A program made the position numbers and the translations under genes. The notes below the pieces were generated by a model. It was not told the origin of the DNA, made no database searches, and was given only the letters and a program-made list of their open reading frames with translations. Of a DNA stretch of 64,000 nucleotides, positions 1 to 9,517 are shown piece after piece. Origin of the DNA: Cycas panzhihuaensis (Eukaryota > Cycadophyta); the NCBI GenBank assembly GCA_023213395.1, contig CM041465.1, positions 104,849,741 through 104,913,740 on the forward strand. Direction: 5' to 3'. Within the stretch, counting starts at the first letter, position 1; each line of letters opens with the position of its first letter.

Positions 1-1571
1 ATTTGACTGTTAGTGTTGATCAGTGATATGTGTTGAAATCCTGATCGTCCAAACTCCTTTATAAGGAGCCCTATTCTCATGTTTTGGCATGTAGTATTTT
101 GAGTAAGAGTTATGCTGCTATAAGTGTCTCTTGTAGGTGAAGTGTTGAAAGGAATTCTCCTTCATACTTGTATGTTGTGATAGGTTGAGTTGAGGTGCAA
201 TACTCCTCCCTATCATCTTTTATGTTGTACTACATCATTTCTTTAATCTAAGTGTATTGTCCTTCATATTTCGATGTCCTCTCTAGCTTCTCAACAGATT
301 CTGGCTCCTATATCGTCTCCATTTCGTCTTTCAGTAGGAAGGGAGAAAACTCTACAAGATCATCAAGTAATACATATTCTCCAAGTAATTCCTAGCAATC
401 TTACATTTTAGCCATCATTTTAAGGAGGTAAGGTCAATACCTTGTTTCCATCATTTCTTCCATTTTTTGGGTTTTCTATCATACACTTTTTTCTCATCAT
501 AGCGCATTCAGCAAGCAAAAATGCTACTAAAATTTCTTTAGAATTAGCTAGTAATGCCCTTGCTCCTTTTTTTTACTCCATTGGAAACATATTTGATGCG
601 TTAAAGAGGAGATTCGAGCTACTACAACTATCATACCACCACGTCTGCCTTTTTGGGCTTTAATGTGTTGTTATCTTCTTTGTTTTCTTTAAAAAGAAAA
701 CAGAACAAAAGAAAGAAAGAAAGAAAGAAAGAAAAGAAAGGGAAAAGGGACTTGCATTGATTTTGCATAGAAGGGAAAGGTAAAAAAGGGAAATAGACTA
801 GTTCATTCATTCATCTTCTATTCCCCTCTCTCCCTTTTATTTCATATCCAAAGAAAAAGAAAAAAAAAAAAAAGACGTTTTTTTAACTTTCTTGCTTCCA
901 TCATTTGCATGTGCATTGGATTCATAGTGGGAGTAAGAAATTGAATTTGTCGCCTGCCTTTAGTATAAAACCCAAGGCGGGAAGAGGGATCGTGTTATTG
1001 TGAGTCTCAAATCGGCGAGAGGACATACAACAAAAGCTAGGATTATGGTAGCGATTATTTTCATTCAAAACAAAAAACATATAGTTTGCATTAGGTGTAT
1101 GTGATGTCTTTCCCTTAGTCAGCCCTAAGTTTTGGTAAGATCAACAAAAAAATTTGTTATAACACCACTATGGACCAACCCCGACACACACTATTCGCCC
1201 TTAGTTTAACTTCCAAGATCATTCGCTTAAGTCCTTTTGCAATAGCACTCAAGAAGCACATGGATGCCTAGGTGAGTGACATAGGATTTGTTTACCCTCG
1301 CGAGGTCATTGCACCCTAGGTCTTAGCCGTAAACCAAAGGTGTAGCAATCTTATCCCACCGACCTTTCAGCGTGTTTCAATGCTAAAATCTGATTTTTGA
1401 CCTTGAACAATGCCACAACCTTATTGATAGGTGAAATTGACCTCTTCAATCACCATTACTTATTGTGTCACTCTTCCGATTGTTGGAGAAAAATAAGAAT
1501 CAACAAAACATGACTCTACCAGTGTTACCTAACAACCCTTGATCTTATCACGTCCACCCAATCACGCCTTA
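1..1571. other. AT-rich intergenic stretch without a recognisable gene
   Basis: No open frame here looks like a known protein family on either strand; the longest is 73 codons and has no recognisable motif. The stretch holds purine/pyrimidine-rich runs around 680-880 (including a GAAA microsatellite) and mixed sequence up to the Copia-1 target site at 1572. It may be old transposon debris, but I cannot assign it to a family. Confidence 0.5.
711..740. repeat. GAAA microsatellite
   Basis: A run of GAAA units with one interruption, inside a longer A/G-rich tract. Simple sequence repeat; no function inferred. Confidence 0.9.
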
Positions 1572-1576
1572 GCTAT

Positions 1577-1791
1577 TGTTGAAAAACAGAGCGGAATTAG
1601 GCAGAGGAAAGAATGTATGCTTGTTTATTGAGATTCAATCTGCTTAAGTACACAACAGTGATGTGATGGTTGCAACCACTAATGTAACCGATCACTCAGA
1701 TACTGCCAAGTGGCATGATCTTATGAGTACATTAAGGGTGGGTCTAACATGACCCCCTTTTCTCTCCTAGATAAAACATTATATTTCAACA
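1577..1791 (-). repeat. Copia-1 3' LTR
   Basis: 215-bp long terminal repeat, the 3' LTR in the element's own minus-strand orientation. It matches 6667-6881 at all but about three positions. GCTAT at 1572-1576 is the outer target duplication. Confidence 0.95.
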
Positions 1792-1800
1792 CCCCCTCTT
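1792..1800 (-). other. Copia-1 polypurine tract
   Basis: Reads AAGAGGGGG on the minus strand, directly abutting the inner edge of the 3' LTR, where plus-strand DNA synthesis is primed in LTR retrotransposons. Confidence 0.8.
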
Positions 1801-2160
1801 AATGTTTTATCTCTAAAAGTCCTATCTTGTCTTTCAAATATCTGAGTCTTTCTCTTCCAAGAGGTTTTGTCAGAAGATCTGCAACTTGTTCAGATGTCGG
1901 ACAGTATTCCAAGTCTATCTCTTTATTCTGCACTTTTCTCTTATAAAGTGATGATGAACTTCAATATGTTTTGTTCTTGCATGTAGAATTGGATTTTTGG
2001 TTAGCTTGATGGCACTTTGGTTGTCACATTTTAATGAAGTTCTTTGCTTTCTGTTGATTCAAGTCAAGTAAGAGTTGTCTTAACCGACGGCTTCACAAAG
2101 TTCTTGATGTGGGCGCTTTATATTACCTTCAGAGGAGAGAGCTACGTTGCTTGTTTCTTA

Positions 2161-2373
2161 CTACACCATGAGATTCTTTGAAGCTCCTAAGAAAAAAGAA
2201 AATCCACTTGTGGATTTCCTTTGTTCTTTGTCACCAGCCCAGTCAGAATCGCAGTACCCTGTTATTTTGATTGGATGCCCTTTTGAATATACTAATTTGA
2301 GATCTGTTGTTCCTTTGAGATATCTCAGAATTCTTTTTGCGGCTTGCCAGTGTCTCAACTTTGGATTCTGCAT
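2161..2373 (-). pseudogene. Copia-1 RNase H domain, broken
   Basis: The frame encodes the start of a copia RNase H: the connection peptide MQNPKLRHWQAAKRIL, then GYCDSDWAGD with the CDSDWAG signature and KSTSGF. It then ends early with SKNLMV, where intact copies continue into the conserved SSKKQ region, so a frameshift has cut it. The first 24 residues repeat the end of the RT frame at 2391-3152, because a 92-bp stretch is duplicated here. RNase H normally removes the RNA strand of the RNA/DNA hybrid during reverse transcription; this copy should be inactive. Confidence 0.85.
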
Positions 2374-2485
2374 ATATCTTGATATTAGTCCTAATCTGTT
2401 GTTCCTTTGAGATATCTCAGAATTCTTTTTGCAGCTTGCCAGTGTCTCAACTTTGGATTCTGCATATATCTTGATATTAGTCCTA
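2302..2485. repeat. 92-bp tandem duplication inside Copia-1 pol
   Basis: 2302-2393 and 2394-2485 are near-identical direct copies (one G/A difference seen). The unit covers the RT/RNase H junction. Since 92 is not a multiple of three, the duplication shifts the reading frame and separates RT from RNase H. Confidence 0.9.
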
Positions 2486-3152
2486 CTGAGTAGGATATGT
2501 CGGGCCTGGTGGCGGTCAGATAAATCAGACTCCCAATCATTTGTCTGTATAAAGTAACATCAGCATCTTTTTCCATACTATCTACCATTAGATCACAATT
2601 TGTTTCCATGGGAGTTGTGCATGGATTGCAATTCTCCATCTGAAATCGAACAAGCAGATTTTTGATGTAGTTACTTTGGGACAAAGTTATGTAGTTTTGG
2701 TGTTGACCTATCTCCAGCCCCAAGTAATAACTTAGTGAACCCAAGTCTGTCATTTCAAATTTCTGCTGAAGTTGACTTTTGATCCACTTAATTCCTTCTA
2801 CATCATTTCCAGTAAGAATCATATCATCTACATAAACAACAATTATTGTTACCTTGTTGTTCGTTTTCCTTATGTAAAGACTGGAGTCTGAGTCGCACTG
2901 AATAAACTTATTTTCTTCAAGAAAGTGGTCTAATTTTGTATACCAGGCACGCGGTACTTGTTTTAGACCATACAAGGCCTTTTTCAATTTGCAGACTAGG
3001 CTTTCCTTTCCTTGTTCTGCATATCCTTCTGGTTGTTGCATATAAACCTCTTCTTCTAGTTCACCGTTTAGGAAGGCACTCTTTACGTCCATCTGAGAGA
3101 TTCCCCAACCTTGGGCAGCAGCCAAGGCTATTACTGTCCTTATTGTGTTCAT
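2391..3152 (-). pseudogene. Copia-1 reverse transcriptase domain
   Basis: 254-codon open frame covering most of a Ty1/copia reverse transcriptase (RVT_2). Visible landmarks are QMDVKSAFLNGELEEEVYM near residue 20, KKALYGLKQVPRAWY near 60, the catalytic box YVDDMILTG near 107, and DLGSLSYYLGLEI near 135. It ends in the connection region RPDISYSVGLISRYMQNP. The frame upstream is shifted and the frame downstream is broken by the 92-bp duplication. The domain is well preserved, in keeping with the young LTRs, but it is only a fragment of a polyprotein. Confidence 0.92.
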
Positions 3153-3462
3153 CTTCGCTACTGGAGAGAAGGTCTCATCAAAATCTACACCTGCAGTTTG
3201 GGTGTATCCTTTTGCAACTAACCTTGCCTTGTGTTTCTCAATTTTGCCATCGACTCCTTTCTTTGTTTTGTAAACCCATTTGCGCTTCTGATGGATTTAT
3301 TAGCAGGTAGTCCTACTAATTCCTATGTTTGATTTTTCTTGATTGAATTTATTTCATTGTCCATTGCTTCTCTCCATTCTAGATGATCTTTTGCTTCATC
3401 AAAATTCTGTAGTTCAACCTTGCTTAGAAGGGCTTTTGAACTTTGCCCTCGGGTTTTCTGTT

Positions 3463-4104
3463 CTAATATATTTCTTTCTTTAACAGTTTTGATATACCAT
3501 TTTGGCAATTTTTTTGTTTCTGTGGACCTTCTTTTTCGACGGTGTCTCCCTGACCAGTTGATGATGATGGACCTTCTTTTTCGATGATGTCTCCCTGACC
3601 GGTTGATGATGATGAATCAGCTTGTCCTTCTTCTGAAGTGATTTTTGAATCATTTCCTTCTCTAGTTTCTTGGTTTTCTGAAGTAATTCCTGACAGACTT
3701 TCTTGCTCATCTTCTTGCATTACTCTGTGTCCGGCAGTTTCCAGTTCCTTTTCATTTTCTATTACTTTAATTTGTGAGGATTCATCTGAGCTATCTTCCT
3801 TAAAGACATCTCTACTTACATAGATTCTATTTGTTCTTGGATCTATGCACTTATATGCCTTTGAATTTTTACTATATCCTATTAAGACACATTCTATGCT
3901 TTTTGCGTCTAATTTGGACCTCCTTTTATCAGGAATATGCACAAATGCTTGACTGCCAAAAACTTTGAGAAAACTTACATCGGGTTTCTGCCCTGTCCAA
4001 GCTTCTTCTGGAGTGACGTTCTTCAATGTCCTGGTTGGACTTCTGTTTATCAAATAGCATGTAGCCGACTTCTGCCTAGTATGTCTTGGATATTTTTGTT
4101 CCAT
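3463..4104 (-). pseudogene. Copia-1 integrase C-terminal part and linker to RT
   Basis: Frame with the copia integrase C-terminal motif: INRSPTRTLKNVTPEEAWTG, then SFLKVFGSQAFVHIP, RSKLDAKSIECVLIGYS and NRIYVSRDVFKED. This is the GKGY-like region that follows the catalytic core. It continues as an acidic, Ser/Thr-rich linker holding two 15-residue repeats (STGQGD, EKEGP). The linker leads into the RT segment after another break near 3463-3508. Confidence 0.85.
3524..3613. repeat. Two 45-bp tandem units in the Copia-1 integrase-RT linker
   Basis: Units start at 3524 and 3569 and differ by a few bases. Each encodes 15 residues containing STGQGD and EKEGP, so the repeat keeps the frame. Confidence 0.85.
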
Positions 4105-4193
4105 ACATCATGCTTCGAGCCATTTCCATCAAAGTTCTATTCTTTCTTTCAGCTACTCCATTTGACTGAGGAGTATAAGGAGTTGTAACTTGT

Positions 4194-4775
4194 CTACGAA
4201 TTCCTCTGTATTTGCAATAATTTAGAAATTCTTTTGACATATATTCTCCTCCTCCAAATTTGACTGATGCATTTGATTTTCATTCCCGATTCTAACTCAA
4301 CTTCTGCCTTAAATTCTTTAAATGTTTCAAAGACTTCTGACTTATTATGTAAGAAATATACCCATACCTTTCGGGTGAAGTCATCAATGAAAGTTAAGAA
4401 GTATCTGCATCCATTTATTGACAGAGGTGAAATTGGACCACAGATATCTATGTGTATCAGTTCTAATTTCGACTGAGATTTCCAAGTGCTTTCCTTAAAA
4501 GGAAGTCTATGCTGTTTTCCAAGTTGACAACCTTTACAAACAAATGTATCTGAAGAGATATTAGGTAAACCATTTACCATTTTTGACTTTTCCATTTGTT
4601 TAAGTGTGTCAATTGAGAGATGTCCATACCTTAAATGACATACTTTATTATCAGATTTAAGAGCAAGATGCTTTTTCTTCCAAATAAGGAAGTACATTTG
4701 AAGTTTGTAAAGGTCATTGCATCGACCCCTTTTCCAACAATTTTCCCATCTTTTTTCATATCCAAAATGTGGCAA
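4194..4775 (-). pseudogene. Copia-1 integrase zinc-binding and core part
   Basis: Contains the gag-pre-integrase/HHCC region (HLRYGHLSIDTL and CKGCQLGKQHRLPF) and then the start of the catalytic core, ELIHIDICGPI, with the first catalytic Asp and FIDDFTRKVWVY. The frame shifts near IKCI; in another frame [10 protein letters not shown] follows, where the usual S-D preceding this box is not seen, so the second catalytic Asp is probably lost. The third acidic residue lies in the next frame (PQSNGVAER). Integrase would insert the cDNA; this copy looks inactive. Confidence 0.85.
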
Positions 4776-5365
4776 TTCCCTTCTTCATCAAAAATGGTCC
4801 TCAGTCCCTTTTTGCTCAATTGGGAGACAGAGAGGAGATTCATCTTGTGTCCGTACAAAGAGAACATTTCAATTTTTCTTTCATTTCCATTCGAGTTTCT
4901 TGAAATGGTTCCAATCCCTTTTATGTTAAGAGAGTACTTGTCACCTAGCTCCACTGACTTGTCCATATTGTACGGATTTATGGTTTGAAACCAATCTTCC
5001 CGACTTGTCATGTGTTTAGAGGCTCCTGAATCTATGTACCATATGTCTTTGTCCTTCATTCCCGTAACCAATGCTGTGATGAAGGCTGTCTCCTCTTCTT
5101 CTTCTTCTTCATCTTTTTCTTTCTTTGTCAGATCCGCCGATAGGTCGCTTTCCTTTATAAATTTCACTTCGTCTTTGTGGACCGATAAGGATAGTGTCCA
5201 TTCTGTCCGCAGATAGCGAGATATGTCGAAGATTACGCAATTCTTTGGCGAAGTGTCCATTAAATCCACAGTTGTAGCATATTCTATTTTCTCTGCTGCG
5301 TCCTCATCCTCTGGAGTTTGACCAGCGTCATCGACCTCTGAAATCTGACATTCTGCTTGGTGCAC
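4631..5365 (-). pseudogene. Copia-1 protease and gag-pre-integrase segment
   Basis: Carries the retropepsin active-site motif WYIDSGASKHMT (catalytic Asp in DSGA) near residue 110, after an acidic run of seven Glu. LYGHKMNLLSVSQLSKKG and the pre-integrase region follow. A CCHC knuckle (CYNCGFNGHFAKEL, last Cys replaced by Leu) can be read at about 5250-5290 in a different frame, so a frameshift lies between the knuckle and the protease. Confidence 0.85.
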
Positions 5366-5464
5366 GAAATTGTTGTCTTCCTCTTGGCCCGAGATTCAAT
5401 CTGGATGCAAATGCATCTTCTAACTCTGTCGTGTTTTCGTATCTTTTGTTTCTCTGTTCCTGTC

Positions 5465-5866
5465 TTAATAGCGGATCATCAATTCATCAAGAGTTAATTT
5501 ATCTAACCTATCACTGTCAGTGATAGTGTTGACAATGGTATCAAATGATTTTGGCAGCCTTGCTGTTACAATTTCTACAAGATCTTGTTCAGATATTATG
5601 CCTCCAGCACTCAGGAGATTATTTCTCACAGTGATGATTTTATGCATGAATTCTTCCACTTCTTCATTTTCTTTCATATGGAGTTTGTACAACTCTTCTT
5701 TGAGTGCGATTATCCTCGCCTTATTCTTTTGTCCATATAAATTTTCCAGACATTTCCAGATTTCAAAAGCCTGGTTCAGTTTCTCAACATAAATAAGAAC
5801 AGAATCTGAAATAGACATTTTTAAAATGAGACTACCCATGTTGTTTCTTTCAATCCAACTCCTCAA
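5465..5866 (-). pseudogene. Copia-1 Gag (UBN2-type) segment
   Basis: Frame of 133 codons matching the plant copia Gag (UBN2/retrotran_gag_2) domain: AFEIWKCLENLYGQKNKARI, LKEELYKLHMKENEEVEEFMHK, SEQDLVEIVTARLPKSFDTIV. The N-terminal part of Gag lies to the right in other frames. Gag would form the virus-like particle. No zinc knuckle is in this frame. Confidence 0.88.
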
Positions 5867-6654
5867 CTTGTCATCACCAAATAGGAGGGCGTTTTACATC
5901 CCTTCAAAGAATTTCCTGCATCTTTCATCCTCAGAATGGTTTCCATTTTAATTTTCCATACATGGTAATTTGAACCAGTCAATTTTTCAGGTTCAGGCAG
6001 AGTAATGAGAGAGGAAGACATGATTTTTCGTAAAACCTCGATTTAGAGCGGTCCGGCATTGTCGGATTCCGTACAAAACCCTAGGTGTACGGCCCAAACA
6101 AACTTATACCTCAAAATGAAGGTTTTCAAGTCACCTATGTGGATCTGAAGTCAGTTTTTCGAAAGGACTTTTCAAACGGGAGAAAATGGCTCCAGAAGAA
6201 AAAACGGCGGCTAGGGCAGAAAATCGATTTTTGAAGAAAATCGTTGGAAAAACTCAAAATAAATCTTCGATTTTGGATGCAAATTGAATGTATTTATAGT
6301 AGGATGGATTTTGGACCAGAAATACCCGAGTTTTTGAGAAAATCGAGAAGATTTTTGCTCTGGTTCCTCCAAAAACGCGCGGACTGGTTCGAGCTCGATT
6401 CGGGCTAGAAAACGACCTCAGATGGCTGTGCTCCAGAAGAGAAATATGTTCGGCGTGCTTTGATCTACTTCCCCACAAAATTTCGTCGCGATCCGACACT
6501 GTTGAAAAAATGACGTCAAATGCAGTCCGTACAATTTCGCATTTACAGAGAAATAATGACGATAATTGACCTAACTGCCTTGATTGTTGCTTCAACTCCT
6601 GATAGAACTGGCGAATAGAAGAATCCTTTCAAAAAATATCAGTTTGGGCAGCCT

Positions 6655-6666
6655 GCTCTGATACCA
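6655..6666 (-). other. Copia-1 primer binding site (tRNA-Met type)
   Basis: The minus strand reads TGGTATCAGAGC directly inside the 5' LTR at 6667. This is the usual plant copia site complementary to the 3' end of initiator tRNA-Met. Confidence 0.92.
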
Positions 6667-6881
6667 TGTTGAAAAACAGAGCGGAATTAGGCAGAGGAAA
6701 GAATGTACGCTTGTTTATTGAGATTCAATCTGCTTAAGTACACAACAGTGATGTGATGGTTACAACCACTAATGTAACCGCTCACTCAGATACTGCCAAG
6801 TGGCATGATCTTATGAGTACATTAAGGGTGGGTCTAACATGACCCCCTTTTCTCTCCTAGATAAAACATTATATTTCAACA
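6667..6881 (-). repeat. Copia-1 5' LTR
   Basis: 215-bp LTR, the 5' LTR in element orientation; followed on the plus strand by the target duplication GCTAT at 6882-6886. Confidence 0.95.
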
Positions 6882-6886
6882 GCTAT

Positions 6887-7236
6887 ATATCCCATTCAAC
6901 TTTGATACTATATAAAGAAACATACATACATGCATATGTTTTGAGCTACAAGATCTTGATCATACATAACAAGCATAATAAAGAGCACAGGAAACACAAT
7001 ACATCAGATATAGGGAAAACCCTTTCTGATAAAAAACCCACTATAAAAGATTATTAGATCACATTGATTCTTAATTGAATGAACATACAATGGACTCTGG
7101 GATATTTATAATCCCCCAAGTGGTGTCAACCTTGAAAGATTATGTCCCTTCACAAACTTGCACCTTTTTATTAAACAATAACTAAACCACATTTAATATT
7201 AACACAAGTGGCTCAGCATTAACTACCACACTAACA
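6887..7236. other. Unassigned sequence between Copia-1 and the gypsy remnant
   Basis: About 350 bp of AT-rich sequence with no coding signal. It ends in CACTAACA, which resembles an LTR terminus, and 1481-1576 on the other side of Copia-1 starts TGTTGG. Together they might be an old LTR split by Copia-1, but I find no partner copy and no matching target duplication. Confidence 0.35.
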
Positions 7237-7274
7237 AATAGGCAAGGCCACATAATAAACCAATTGGTTGGAAA

Positions 7275-7667
7275 GGAAAAAAATCAATGAAAACAAGACA
7301 ACCAAGAAGAGATTTTATAATTCAAAGGTCTGATCAAGATAGAAGAAACATCAATCTTCCACAAAGCAATTCAAAGCCTAACTTCTCATCTACTAATGTT
7401 CTAGGAAACCAAGATTAAGGAAGATGTTACATATGTAATGTACAAGGGTATTTTGTTACACAATTCCCACAAAGAGCAAGAACAAGTGGAAGAGCACATA
7501 ATATAGAATTGCAACCCACAGTAGTAGATGCAACCCAAGAGGAAGGGCACATGTATGTATGAGCAATGATCAAGAGAAGGCAAGCTGACCAATAGTTCAC
7601 AATGGTGCAAGCAATTAGTAAGATTGTTAGAGAAGATCTTACTCTATTAATTGACTTGGATAGTAGT
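7275..7667 (+). pseudogene. Gypsy Gag tail and start of retropepsin
   Basis: One frame with a few stops holds a zinc-knuckle-like stretch CYICNVQGYFVTQFP (a CCHC whose His and last Cys have decayed) near 7418-7465. It then reaches LTLLIDLDSS at 7643-7667, in the place of the retropepsin active site (LIDSGSS in intact relatives). Copia-2 is inserted within these codons and the frame resumes at 12334 with HNFIHPKF. The active-site Gly is not seen. Confidence 0.7.
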
Positions 7668-8039
7668 TGTTAGATTTTAACATGGAAAGGATCCATTACC
7701 AGCAATATCAATGAATAGAATAAAGCTTGTATTAATATAACACAAATCAGAACATTCATGCATCATGGACTCAACATGAGTCTTAATGATGACTTGATTA
7801 CATACACTACCTCAACCACCTTTATATACAAAATAGGTGGGAGAACATACAAGAAATGTGATGCATGTGGGACAAATACCTCTAACCTAGCCAATGACAT
7901 TACACCAATTAGCTTCTATCTTCCCACATAATATTATAATAATGAATGACCCTTGGACCCTAATACTTAGGACTATGACTATTGACCCTAAGACACACTT
8001 TATTTAGACACATATAACCTTAAACATTATACTCTAACA
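7668..8039 (-). repeat. Copia-2 3' LTR
   Basis: 372-bp LTR matching 11936-12328; the inner edge meets AAAGGGAGG (minus strand, 8040-8048), a polypurine tract. Confidence 0.9.
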
Positions 8040-8828
8040 CCTCCCTTTAATGTTTAATGTTGAGACTACAATAACTAAGGACAACTCGACAGGACTGACA
8101 CAAACTGATATAGGACTTGACTTGACTTTAAAATGTTGTTTGAACTTCCATTTCCCGAGTCTTGGAAATTTTCTGAAGACGATGTCATAAACTTTGTCTT
8201 CAACAAAAAAATTGTAAAACCTGTATGTTGTGTCTTCTATGCTACCTCTTGCTTTCTGTTTGATGATTCTCCCTGTGTATCCCTGGTGAAGGTGTGGTCT
8301 TCATGGATCAAACATGAAACAAGTAGTGTCCTTCTTGTTTGTCTTCAAGCCTGCTAGGATGACTAACTTTTCGAGTCATTGGTCACCTCCTTAGAAGGAA
8401 AGGAGCAATAATGATCCCTTTCTTAATTTTGTCTATTTTGATGCATGTCTAGGACTAACAAGATGCTTTGTCCTCTCCATGCTACCCAAAAGGTTCTTCG
8501 TACCAAGTACGATTAGGATTCTCATAATGACTATATGCACACATTTCTTGATTATGGCTACACGAAAATAGAACATTACTTTGACATGATTGAACCTCAT
8601 GATTAAGTACCCTATCCAAAGCATACTATGGTCTTGATGGACAAAACTTTGATCATACAATATTCTGCCTATGTTCCTTCTTTCTTTAGAAGAACCTTCT
8701 AGAGTTGTTGTAGGATATGTTGTCACAATTTTCATTCTTTCAAAGATGAAAATAGAAGATGTGATTGAGTTGAGTGTGATCATAGATAGTCTCCAATATA
8801 TGCATATCACTATATATCCTGATATGAT

Positions 8829-9517
8829 TTAAATCTTGGTTACAAATCTATCAACACAAACTAGGATAATATTTCCCATACTTTCTGTCAGAGTGCATGT
8901 GTCTCCATGAAGTATTACTTGCAAAGATTGAGGTTCAAATTCTTCAACTTTCGCTCTTTCGAACTTTCTTGTCATCTTGGTGAGACTCAAAACATTTGGT
9001 GAATCCAAGTCTTCATTGACTTCATTAGATTTCAACCTTTCATTTGCTTTAGGAATATCTATGTATGGATCGACCTTACCAGAATCAGGTTGACTTTTAG
9101 CTTTCCTCTTCAACTTCTTCCTCTGGTTCCTTATCCTTTTGATACTCTTCTTCACTTCTTCAGAACCCTTTTCATACACTTCCACTAGCAGATTCTAGGC
9201 ATCTTTAGTTAAGTCAGTATTTGAAGAGTTTGGACAAGGAAGTGGTATGAAGGATGAAGATTCTCCTTGTCGAAAGCTGCAACTATTGCATCAACAACTA
9301 CCCTATTTTTCCTTTTGAAGGTTACCTCCCCTTCTTCATTAATTGAAATTCTTCTAAGCATAATATTCCACAATCCTTTTATTCTAAAAATACATTTCAT
9401 TTTAATTTTCCATATCTGAAAGTTAACTCCAACATATTTAGGTAAAACTATGTTCGTGTCTATTACCCAATGTTCATTCTTTTCAGGTATAAAAGTTATG
9501 ATGTCACTTAGCTCCAT
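8829..9517 (-). pseudogene. Copia-2 Gag-like frames
   Basis: Two frames (9209-9517 and 8829-9185). The first has the N-terminal copia Gag pattern KYVGVNFQIWKIKMKCIF and KGLWNIM, as in relatives with NYxxWKIKM followed by GLW. The second is Lys/Glu-rich (KRIRNQRKKLKRKAK) and has no clear motif. A frame change near 9190-9208 separates them. I see no zinc knuckle. The likely role is a particle protein of a non-autonomous element; confidence is moderate because only a short segment is diagnostic. Confidence 0.55.

Larger units (their letters stand above)
1577..6881 (-). mobile_element. Copia-1: complete Ty1/copia LTR retrotransposon
   Basis: The element is bounded by two 215-bp LTRs (1577-1791 and 6667-6881) that start TGTTGA and end CAACA. 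It is flanked by the 5-bp target duplication GCTAT at 1572-1576 and 6882-6886. I count three mismatches between the LTRs, so the insertion is young. On the minus strand it has a tRNA-Met primer site beside the right LTR, then gag, zinc knuckle, protease, integrase, RT and RNase H in copia order, and a purine tract beside the left LTR. The pol frames are broken by shifts and a duplication, so this copy cannot make an intact polyprotein. Length 5305 bp is normal for copia. Confidence 0.95.

Noticed and set aside
1481-7236. Old LTR (TGTTGG ... CACTAACA) split by Copia-1
   Set aside because: Termini look right, but there is no second copy, no adjoining primer site or purine tract, and the flanks (CCGAT and AATAG) do not match.
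8133-8357. Plus-strand open frame of 74 codons in Copia-2
   Set aside because: It is antisense to the element, short, and without any family motif.
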